In this document: in pieces, positions 1-4,809 of the stretch
Position numbering within the stretch: the stretch's first letter is position 1
Layout of the letters: each line of letters begins with the position of its first letter
Assembly (NCBI GenBank): GCA_041601945.1
Contig: JBFIHG010000071.1
Span: 1-6,340 of the forward strand
Direction of reading: 5' to 3'
DNA: 6,340 nucleotides
Origin: JBFJKD01 sp041601945
Lineage (GTDB): Bacteria; Pseudomonadota; Gammaproteobacteria; Pseudomonadales; Porticoccaceae
Translations under genes and position numbers: made by a program
The notes under the pieces: model-generated
What the model saw: the letters and a program-made list of their open reading frames with translations, nothing else
Told to the model about the DNA's origin: nothing
Database searches by the model: none

Positions 1-397
1 CCGTGTGCTCAACATGACGCAGTGGTAGTAAATATTTGACCAATTGGGCTTTGACTTCATCCGTGAGATGACTGACCAGATCGCGCTGTTCGAAGAAGCC
101 GTAGTTCGACTCCGCGGTTTCCTGCATTTTTGCGCGCGCCTGCACATACGACCCGTAGTAATACTGGCGCGGGTCGCGCAAATCGTACCAGTCCTGCATC
201 ACAATCGCGGTGCGTCGCACATCGTTCAATTCGTACTGAGGTTGCCACAACGGACGATAGTGAAAATTCGCCGACGGTTGCAAATCGTAGGACGCTTCCT
301 GATAGCGGGACGCCGGCTTGTCGCCGAATCGACGTTCGATATTGGCGAAGGTGTTACGTACCGGCTGCAGGGCCGTGGTTTTAATTTCAATGGACAT
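1..397 (-). CDS. dmpL: Phenol hydroxylase oxygenase subunit DmpL (P1), partial, N-terminal 132 residues
   Basis: This is an open frame that starts with ATG at 397-395 and runs without a stop through the left edge, so the C-terminal part is missing. Family members are roughly 330 residues, so about 40% is present. The visible protein begins MSIEIKTTALQPVR and has the block RRFGDKPASRYQEASYD at residues 22-38, then NFHYRPLW (44-51) and DPRQYYYGSYVQARAKMQE (75-93). These closely match the start of DmpL from the Pseudomonas CF600 phenol hydroxylase as I remember it. In that multicomponent enzyme, DmpL is the beta-type subunit of the oxygenase; it supports the di-iron subunit DmpN, and the complex hydroxylates phenol to catechol in the cytoplasm using electrons from DmpP. 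The gene follows dmpK after 29 bp in the same direction, the canonical dmpKL order. A modest Shine-Dalgarno sequence (AGGGG, 413-409) lies 11 nt before the ATG. A toluene/benzene monooxygenase of the same superfamily is a less likely alternative. Confidence 0.93.
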   Translation of the reverse strand, partial: MSIEIKTTALQPVRNTFANIERRFGDKPASRYQEASYDLQPSANFHYRPLWQPQYELNDVRRTAIVMQDWYDLRDPRQYYYGSYVQARAKMQETAESNYGFFEQRDLVSHLTDEVKAQLVKYLLPLRHVEHT

Positions 398-426
398 AGC
401 AGTTTTCGCCCCTGAGCAATGAATTT

Positions 427-669
427 TTAGTCCTGGTCGGAATCCTTCCCATAACGCCACCTGGCCGCTTCGCTCTCAACTAACTGACACTGCTCCGCGC
501 TCATCTCGATCACGTCGTTGGCCTCACAAAACTCCGCGTAGGCGGCCACCGGCAATATCAACTCGACAAACAAAGTGGGATCGCCGATGGCGAAATTAAA
601 TTCCACAAATTTATTGTCGATCACCCGGCGTATAGACACGTATTTTTTTACAGCGTCGGCCTGGCTCAC
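427..669 (-). CDS. dmpK: Phenol hydroxylase assembly protein DmpK
   Basis: This small protein of 80 residues belongs to the phenol hydroxylase assembly family (DmpK/PhKA). In the studied systems DmpK is not part of the turnover complex; it helps put iron into the oxygenase to activate it. The diagnostic block is at residues 20-40, KFVEFNFAIGDP followed by LFVELILP, and the C-terminal WRYG motif is at 71-74. Pseudomonas DmpK is slightly longer (about 90 residues), with a variable N-terminus. The start codon is GTG at 669-667. No in-frame ATG exists between it and the upstream in-frame stop (723-721), and an ATG at 710-708 is in another frame and stops at 668-666. No clear Shine-Dalgarno sequence precedes the GTG, so translation may be weak, which would suit a protein needed in small amounts. 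It is the first gene of the operon, downstream of a sigma-54 promoter and divergent from the regulator. Confidence 0.92.
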   Translation of the reverse strand: MSQADAVKKYVSIRRVIDNKFVEFNFAIGDPTLFVELILPVAAYAEFCEANDVIEMSAEQCQLVESEAARWRYGKDSDQD

Positions 670-726
670 CCGTTGACGTCCAAAACAGTTACCACACAGA
701 TTTTTTCCATGACCAGCCCATTACAA

Positions 727-742
727 TGCACCTTATGTGCCA
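727..742 (-). promoter_or_regulatory. Sigma-54 (-24/-12) promoter of the dmpK operon
   Basis: On the minus strand, 742 down to 727 reads TGGCACATAAGGTGCA. The consensus is TGGCAC-N5-TTGCW; here the -24 half is perfect, the -12 half has one mismatch (GTGCA), and the required GG-N10-GC spacing is exact (GG at 741-740, GC at 729-728). Transcription should start near 716, giving a leader of about 47 nt before the dmpK GTG. The phenol hydroxylase operon of Pseudomonas CF600 is known to use a sigma-54 promoter (Po) activated by DmpR, and a DmpR-type gene is encoded divergently next to it here, so context and sequence agree. A perfect inverted repeat (744-756) abuts the -24 element. Confidence 0.85.
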
Positions 743-743
743 A

Positions 744-756
744 AGCTTTTAAAGCT
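744..756. repeat. Short perfect inverted repeat next to the -24 element
   Basis: AGCTTT (744-749), one T, then AAAGCT (751-756) form a perfect 6-bp inverted repeat. It ends 2 bp upstream of the sigma-54 -24 box. It could be a protein-binding site or an AT-rich element that aids promoter function. It could also be chance, because this stretch is AT-rich. Confidence 0.4.
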
Positions 757-796
757 CCCGGACAGCTAAACCAGCGCTCATAACCTCTTGTTTATA

Positions 797-812
797 TTGA
801 CCATAACTCCAA
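797..812. promoter_or_regulatory. Candidate enhancer (UAS) half-match for the DmpR-type activator
   Basis: The 16-bp stretch TTGACCATAACTCCAA has the outer TTGA and CAA of the DmpR/XylR enhancer palindrome (TTGANCAATTGNNCAA as I recall it). It matches 9 of the 13 specified positions, and the centre of the palindrome is not conserved. Its centre lies about 88 bp upstream of the predicted dmpK start site, closer than the usual -120 to -170 of this family. The same TTGACC could serve as a -35 box for the regulator on the plus strand (16-17 bp before CATAGT/TAGTTT at 819-825), which would allow autoregulation. Both readings are weak. Confidence 0.25.
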
Positions 813-907
813 AAGAACATAGTTTCTCCAGTGCAGCGAAATTAGGTCGCTCACGTAAAATGATGTATTAGTCACAAAATAAGGCCGCAGCAGGCAATTT
901 TTTACGA

Positions 908-913
908 TATGAT
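908..913 (+). promoter_or_regulatory. Candidate -10 box for the regulator gene
   Basis: TATGAT (5 of 6 matches to TATAAT) lies in an AT-rich stretch. It would place the transcription start near 920, about 48 nt before the preferred ATG at 968. No recognisable -35 box is at the right distance (885-890 reads CCGCAG), so this is only a candidate. The 743-907 part of the divergent region holds no open reading frame that looks real. Confidence 0.25.
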
Positions 914-967
914 AACAAAATGGCGCCACCTATTTCATTGATAGCCACCTTTAACCAGGTTTCCACC

Positions 968-2653
968 ATGCACCCCATCCCCTACCCCGAAAACATTGAT
1001 CTCGCATCGCAAATCGAATTTGACAGCGCAGGCGGGAAGATCTGGCTGGATCAACAACGCATGACTTTGTTTTCGTTAACCGCGCTCGCCCAACTTCGCA
1101 AGGAGTTGATAGCCACCATCGGTCGGGAGCGGGCCAAAGGATTTTTTATGCGGCAAGGTTATGAAATGGGTATTTCTGACGCCCAATTAGCGCTACAGCT
1201 GCGCCCCCTGCATAGTAAGCAAGATATTTTTCTCGCCGGCCCTCAGCTCCACGCCCTGCGCGGTATGGTCAAAGTAGAGGTTGCCGAACTGGAGATTGGT
1301 CAGAACAAATTCCATAGCGTTATCGACTGGATTGATTCCTACGAAGTGGAGATTAGTCTACAGCAAGCAGAACCAGAAAATGAACCGGTGTGCTGGAACT
1401 TGATTGGCTACGCCTGTGGCTACAGCTCGATGTTTATGGAACGTCCTGTCTTTTTTCAGGAAGTAGAGTGTGTCGGCTGTGGCGATCAACGGTGTCGCAT
1501 TATAGGAAAGCCCGCCGAAGATTGGCCCAATTACGATGAATTTAAAAAATTCTTCGCGCCGGACAATATTATTGAGGAGTTGCAGCAATTACGCTCCGAG
1601 GTCGATGTGTTGCGCAGTAATATCGATGACGCTGAAACGATGACCGAGGTCATTGGGCGCTCCAAATCGTTCCGCCATGCGCTGAATATGGTGACCAAGG
1701 TGTCGGACAGCAAGGTGTCGGTGCTGCTACTGGGGGAAACTGGGGTCGGCAAAGAGGTGATGGCACGTACCCTGCACAAGTATAGTGATCGTCGCGAACA
1801 GCCCTTCGTCGCCATCAACTGCGCGGCCATTCCACCCGACTTAATTGAGTCCGAGTTATTCGGCGCGGAAAAGGGTGCCTTCACCGGCGCCACGCAAACA
1901 CGCATCGGTAAGTTTGAACGCGCCCACGGCGGCACCATTTTTCTCGACGAAGTGGTGGAACTGCCACCGCGCGCGCAGGCCACACTGCTGCGGGTACTAC
2001 AGGAAGGGGAATTCGAGCGCCTCGGCGACAATAAAACCCGCAACGTGGACGTGCGGCTTATTGCCGCCACCAACGAAGATCTGCAACTGGCGGTGGATGA
2101 ACATCGCTTTCGCGAAGATTTGTATTATCGCCTCAACGCCTATCCGGTTTCGGTGCCACCCCTGCGGGAGCGCAAGGAAGATATTCCACTATTTATCGAC
2201 TATTTTTCCACCAAGTTTCAAGCGCTTTACAACAAACGGGTGCTGGGTTTTTCCGACCGGGCGATGGAAACACTGCTCAACCACCCTTGGCCCGGTAATA
2301 TTCGCGAACTTAAGAACATTATCGAGCGCAGTGTGATTTTGGTGGAACCACACAGGGTTATCGGCATTGAGCATATTTTCCCGAATACCAACTATGCACC
2401 ACCGAAAAGAAACGGCGCCAACGAAGCGCTGGCGGGGCGAGCTACGGACCCGATGGAGGCAAACTCGGACAGTAGCGCGATACTGGCGTCACTGCTCGAC
2501 TCCGGGGTGAACTTCGACACACTGGAATCGCAGTTGATTGGGGCAGCGCTGGAAAAAGCCAGCGGCAACGTTTCCAAAGCGGCACGTCTGGTGGGTCTTA
2601 GCCGCCCGGCTTTTGCCTATCGCCTGAAAAAATCGAAGGAAGATAAACCCTGA
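968..2653 (+). CDS. dmpR: Phenol-sensing sigma-54 transcriptional activator, DmpR/MopR/XylR family
   Basis: An NtrC-class activator of aromatic catabolism, 561 residues from ATG 968 (DmpR is 563). Residues 1-205 form the sensor (XylR_N plus V4R). His95 in GPQLHALRG and Trp121 in DWIDSYE match the phenol contacts of MopR (His106, Trp134). Cys142, Glu165, Cys168 and Cys176 keep the exact spacing of the MopR zinc ligands (155, 178, 181, 189). A linker helix follows (about 201-225), then the AAA+ domain: Walker A GETGVGKE (256-263), the sigma-54 contact loop GAFTGA (303-308), Walker B IFLDE (324-328) and the arginine region FREDLYYRLN (381-390). The C-terminal Fis-type helix-turn-helix is at about 534-555. 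Binding of phenol or an alkylphenol should relieve repression by the sensor and drive ATP-dependent opening of the sigma-54 promoter at 742-727. The frame also extends to an ATG at 920 (+16 residues), but homology begins at the later Met, which has an AGG 9 bp upstream. The gene is divergent from dmpKL. Confidence 0.93.
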   Translation: MHPIPYPENIDLASQIEFDSAGGKIWLDQQRMTLFSLTALAQLRKELIATIGRERAKGFFMRQGYEMGISDAQLALQLRPLHSKQDIFLAGPQLHALRGMVKVEVAELEIGQNKFHSVIDWIDSYEVEISLQQAEPENEPVCWNLIGYACGYSSMFMERPVFFQEVECVGCGDQRCRIIGKPAEDWPNYDEFKKFFAPDNIIEELQQLRSEVDVLRSNIDDAETMTEVIGRSKSFRHALNMVTKVSDSKVSVLLLGETGVGKEVMARTLHKYSDRREQPFVAINCAAIPPDLIESELFGAEKGAFTGATQTRIGKFERAHGGTIFLDEVVELPPRAQATLLRVLQEGEFERLGDNKTRNVDVRLIAATNEDLQLAVDEHRFREDLYYRLNAYPVSVPPLRERKEDIPLFIDYFSTKFQALYNKRVLGFSDRAMETLLNHPWPGNIRELKNIIERSVILVEPHRVIGIEHIFPNTNYAPPKRNGANEALAGRATDPMEANSDSSAILASLLDSGVNFDTLESQLIGAALEKASGNVSKAARLVGLSRPAFAYRLKKSKEDKP

Positions 2654-2687
2654 CGCCTACCGGCGTATTGCCTGCCAGTGCCAGGGT
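2647..2687. repeat. Nested inverted repeats between convergent genes (possible weak bidirectional terminator)
   Basis: An outer pair ACCCTG (2647-2652) and CAGGGT (2682-2687) encloses a 5-bp hairpin ACGCC-TACC-GGCGT (2653-2666). The structure overlaps the stop codon of the regulator and fills most of the 51-bp gap to the dmpD stop. There is no T-run on either side, so it is not a standard intrinsic terminator. It could still slow or end read-through between the two facing transcripts. Confidence 0.35.
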
Positions 2688-2704
2688 CGCGCAAGAATAC
2701 CGAT

Positions 2705-3538
2705 TTAAGCCTGTCCCTCTTTAAAAAAGTCCGCGACCAGGCGATTAAAGCGTGCATTGTGTTCAATCTGTGTCCAGTGCCCGCAACACCCAAATATATG
2801 CAGTTGCGCATTTTTGATCAGTTCAAACATTTTCTTTGACGTGATCGGCGGCACTACAATGTCTTCCCGTCCGTGAATGAGCAATGTCGGTTGTTGAATT
2901 TTTTTAATGTCTTCCTCGGGGCTGGCCAACGCGGAAATCCAGCGCTGGCGCGGCGCCGGGAACATACTGCTGAAGGCTTCCTGAAAACCGGGCTGAATAC
3001 TCGCCTTGTAACGCAATTCAGCCAACTCGTCGGTAATCAGGTCGTTGTTGTAGGCAAAGATATCCAGCAGTTTGCGCATATTTTCCACCGATGGCTCGTA
3101 CCCCCAGGCGGCATCCAGTCCCGGCGTTAACTCGAACTCGACCCCGGCGGCCCCCATCAGCACCAGACGCTTGACCCGCTCGGGGTGGCGAATGGTGAGG
3201 GCGACCGACAACGCGCCGCCGTAGGAATTACCCACCAGATTGGTTTGCTCGATACCCAACGCATCCATCAGGTCAATGGCGTGCTGCACCCAGGTATCCA
3301 TGTTGTACTGGACGCCAGCCGGACGGTCGGTATAACCAAAGCCCACCATATCCGGCGCGATCACCCGGAAATCTTTCGCCAGCTCCGGTATCACCAGACG
3401 CCAGTTGGCCCAGGCGGTAACGCCCGCCCCGGAACCGTGTATCAGAAACACCGACTCGCCAGAACCCACGTCGTGGTAATTGGTATTAAACGCACCGGTT
3501 TTGATCGATAAACCGAGTTCCAGGTTCTGTGTGCTCAT
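2705..3538 (-). CDS. dmpD: 2-hydroxymuconic semialdehyde hydrolase (meta-cleavage pathway)
   Basis: This alpha/beta-hydrolase of 277 residues closely resembles DmpD/XylF. It hydrolyses the C-C bond of the ring-fission product made from catechol or alkylcatechols by catechol 2,3-dioxygenase, releasing formate or a carboxylic acid and 2-hydroxypenta-2,4-dienoate in the cytoplasm. Visible features are the oxyanion segment HGSGAG (34-39), the family block VTAWANWRLVIPELAK (40-55), nucleophile Ser105 in GNSYGG, Asp226 in HGREDIVVP and His254 in GCCGHWTQIEH, so the catalytic triad is complete. MFPAPRQRW (192-200) is also typical of DmpD. The ATG at 3538 has a good Shine-Dalgarno sequence (GGAGA, 3550-3546) 7 nt upstream. 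It follows the flavin oxidoreductase gene by 60 bp in the same direction with no obvious terminator, so the two are probably co-transcribed. The other meta-pathway genes are not next to it. Hydrolases for biphenyl or steroid ring products (BphD, TesD) are related but less similar. Confidence 0.92.
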   Translation of the reverse strand: MSTQNLELGLSIKTGAFNTNYHDVGSGESVFLIHGSGAGVTAWANWRLVIPELAKDFRVIAPDMVGFGYTDRPAGVQYNMDTWVQHAIDLMDALGIEQTNLVGNSYGGALSVALTIRHPERVKRLVLMGAAGVEFELTPGLDAAWGYEPSVENMRKLLDIFAYNNDLITDELAELRYKASIQPGFQEAFSSMFPAPRQRWISALASPEEDIKKIQQPTLLIHGREDIVVPPITSKKMFELIKNAQLHIFGCCGHWTQIEHNARFNRLVADFFKEGQA

Positions 3539-3545
3539 TTTTCTT

Positions 3546-3550
3546 TCTCC
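3546..3550 (-). promoter_or_regulatory. Ribosome binding site of dmpD
   Basis: GGAGA on the minus strand (3550-3546) lies 7 nt before the ATG and supports the chosen dmpD start. The rest of the 60-bp gap to the upstream gene (3551-3598) shows no convincing promoter or terminator. Confidence 0.7.
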
Positions 3551-3598
3551 AGTGTGGTGTAAGTCATCAGGTTTACTGCTTGCTGTCGGGCAGCCCCA

Positions 3599-4624
3599 TC
3601 AGGCAAGTTTAAATTCCGCAGCCAGTCGCTGATAGGAAAGTTTTCTTGGGGCAAACGAATGGGTGACGTTAACCACCATCACCTCGTCTACGTCGTAGGT
3701 AGCGGCGATACGCCGCAGGCGTTCAGCACATTCTTCGGGGTCACCCAGCACCATGGTATCGAGGGTTTCCTGGTAGTAGGCCCGATCAGAGGGTGACAAT
3801 TTGTCGCGCCGCCGCAGAGCTTCATCCGGCGCACATAATGGATCCACCACGCCGTGGCGAAACGCCTGCACTTTCCAGAACACATAACTGCTGGCAATCC
3901 ATTCGGCGTGTTCACGATTGTCGCCACAAATGGCGGCGATAGCAATCATCGCCTGGGGCCGCTCGAATGTGGCGTTGGCACGAAAGGCCGCCCGGTAGCG
4001 GGCGATGATTTCCGTGGGTCGATCGTGGTTACCGATAAACAGTGCCAACGCAAACCCCATGCCCAGGTGGCCACACAATTCCGCGCTGCCATCTGATGAA
4101 CCGAGCATCCAGAAATCTGGCGCCCCTCCATCCTGCGGGCTGACCAGCGCTTCGGCAAAGGGGTGGTCCGCAGGCACATTGTTGGTCAGGTACGCCACCA
4201 GCTCCTGGGCCTGATGGGGGTAATAGTCCGGGGGAATTGGTTGCCGTGGCGCCGCCAGAGCCTGAGTGAGTATGGGTTTGCCCCCCGGCGCCCGCCCGAT
4301 ACCCAGATCGATGCGCCCCGGGTAAAAGGCGTTCAGCGCCCGAAATGTTTCCGCCACTTTAAACGGACTGTAATGGGTCAGCATTACGCCGCCACTGCCT
4401 ACCCGGATGCGTTCGGTTTTCGCTGCTACCTGGCCAATCATAATTTCCGGGCACGGGCTGGCGTAGCCCGGCGTGGCGTGGTGCTCCGCCAGCCAGTAAC
4501 GGTGGTAACCGGCAGCATCGCAAGCCTGCGCCAGCTCCACGGTGCGATGTAACCCGGAAGCCTCCGTGCCGTCGTCGTGTACCGGAGACTGATCCAGCAC
4601 GCTTAATTTAAGGGTTTGGTTCAT
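3599..4624 (-). CDS. LLM-class flavin-dependent oxidoreductase, MsnO8/YhbW-like
   Basis: This bacterial-luciferase-like protein of 341 residues belongs to the 'luciferase family oxidoreductase, group 1' (MsnO8) type, whose members are usually about 330-340 residues. Recognisable blocks are LSVLDQSP (7-14), YHRYWLAEHH (40-49), RIRVGSGGVML (72-82), YPGRIDLGIGRAPG (101-114), WMLGSS (172-177) and DEVMVVN near the C-terminus (313-319). Such proteins adopt a TIM-barrel fold and use reduced FMN, often as monooxygenases fed by a separate reductase, but the substrates of this subgroup are mostly unknown. The protein has no signal peptide and should be cytoplasmic. It lies directly upstream of dmpD in the same direction, so it is probably expressed with it. 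A role in aromatic catabolism is suggested only by that neighbourhood. The ATG at 4624 is preceded by a weak AGG. Its leader holds a 14-bp tandem repeat and a weak promoter candidate. Confidence 0.88.
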   Translation of the reverse strand: MNQTLKLSVLDQSPVHDDGTEASGLHRTVELAQACDAAGYHRYWLAEHHATPGYASPCPEIMIGQVAAKTERIRVGSGGVMLTHYSPFKVAETFRALNAFYPGRIDLGIGRAPGGKPILTQALAAPRQPIPPDYYPHQAQELVAYLTNNVPADHPFAEALVSPQDGGAPDFWMLGSSDGSAELCGHLGMGFALALFIGNHDRPTEIIARYRAAFRANATFERPQAMIAIAAICGDNREHAEWIASSYVFWKVQAFRHGVVDPLCAPDEALRRRDKLSPSDRAYYQETLDTMVLGDPEECAERLRRIAATYDVDEVMVVNVTHSFAPRKLSYQRLAAEFKLA

Positions 4625-4647
4625 ACTGCCTGTTACTCTCTTGGCCG

Positions 4648-4680
4648 GACCCGCTTAGCCCGACCTGCTTAGCCCGACCC
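4648..4680. repeat. 14-bp tandem repeat, about 2.4 copies
   Basis: GACCCGCTTAGCCC (4648-4661) is followed directly by GACCTGCTTAGCCC (4662-4675, one difference) and a partial third copy GACCC (4676-4680). It lies in the leader of the flavin oxidoreductase gene, 23 bp upstream of its ATG. It could be a replication-slippage product or a duplicated binding site; the sequence does not decide between them. Confidence 0.8.
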
Positions 4681-4697
4681 GGTACGGCGGCTTATTA

Positions 4698-4726
4698 CTA
4701 TTAAAATCAGTAGCACAGTTTAACAA
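4698..4726 (-). promoter_or_regulatory. Weak candidate sigma-70 promoter for the flavin oxidoreductase-dmpD pair
   Basis: On the minus strand TTGTTA (4726-4721) is separated by 17 bp from TAATAG (4703-4698), with an overlapping TAGTAAT just downstream as another -10 choice. Matches are only partial (4 of 6 and 3-4 of 6). The place is sensible: just after the terminator of the upstream unit and 70-100 bp before the ATG at 4624. No sigma-54 motif was seen here. Confidence 0.25.
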
Positions 4727-4728
4727 AT

Positions 4729-4760
4729 AAAAAAGGCAGCGGTGCTGGTGCGCCGCTGCC
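4729..4760 (-). terminator. Intrinsic terminator of the DUF1302/DUF1329 unit
   Basis: A GC-rich hairpin with arms at 4760-4751 and 4744-4735 (8 perfect bp GGCAGCGG/CCGCTGCC plus two inner pairs, one a G-T) and a 6-nt loop is followed on the minus strand by six T residues (4734-4729) and further AT. This is a standard rho-independent terminator, 50-80 nt after the stop of the DUF1329 gene. It separates that unit from the flavin oxidoreductase-dmpD pair. Confidence 0.88.
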
Positions 4761-4780
4761 CGGTCGACTAAATATTTTAC

Positions 4781-4798
4781 GGGTGAATCCGTTCACCC
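4781..4798. repeat. Perfect hairpin just after the DUF1329 stop codon
   Basis: GGGTGAA (4781-4787), loop TCCG and TTCACCC (4792-4798) make a perfect 7-bp stem with a 4-nt loop, 11 nt downstream of the DUF1329 stop. It has no T-run, so it is unlikely to terminate alone. It may protect the 3' end of the messenger or assist the strong terminator at 4760-4729. Confidence 0.6.
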
Positions 4799-4809
4799 TC
4801 ATTCAAAGG

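Noticed and set aside
44..415. Plus-strand open frame (123 codons) at the left edge
   Set aside because: It is the antisense shadow of dmpL, whose minus-strand product matches the family clearly and is open to the left edge.
708..710. ATG upstream of dmpK on the minus strand as a start or leader peptide
   Set aside because: It is out of frame with dmpK and runs only 14 codons to a stop at 668-666 that overlaps the dmpK GTG. Translational coupling is possible but there is no ribosome site or family support.
785..805. Possible IHF site upstream of the sigma-54 promoter (GGTCAATATAAAC on the minus strand)
   Set aside because: It keeps only TCAA of the WATCAA half and lacks the TTR half, so the match is too poor to call, although IHF help is common at such promoters.
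1531..2073. Minus-strand open frame (180 codons) inside the regulator
   Set aside because: It lies opposite the conserved AAA+ domain. The product is Ser/Thr/Arg-rich low-complexity sequence with no family likeness.
4163..4552. Plus-strand open frame (129 codons) within the flavin oxidoreductase gene
   Set aside because: It is antisense to conserved LLM motifs, with no family likeness or convincing ribosome site.
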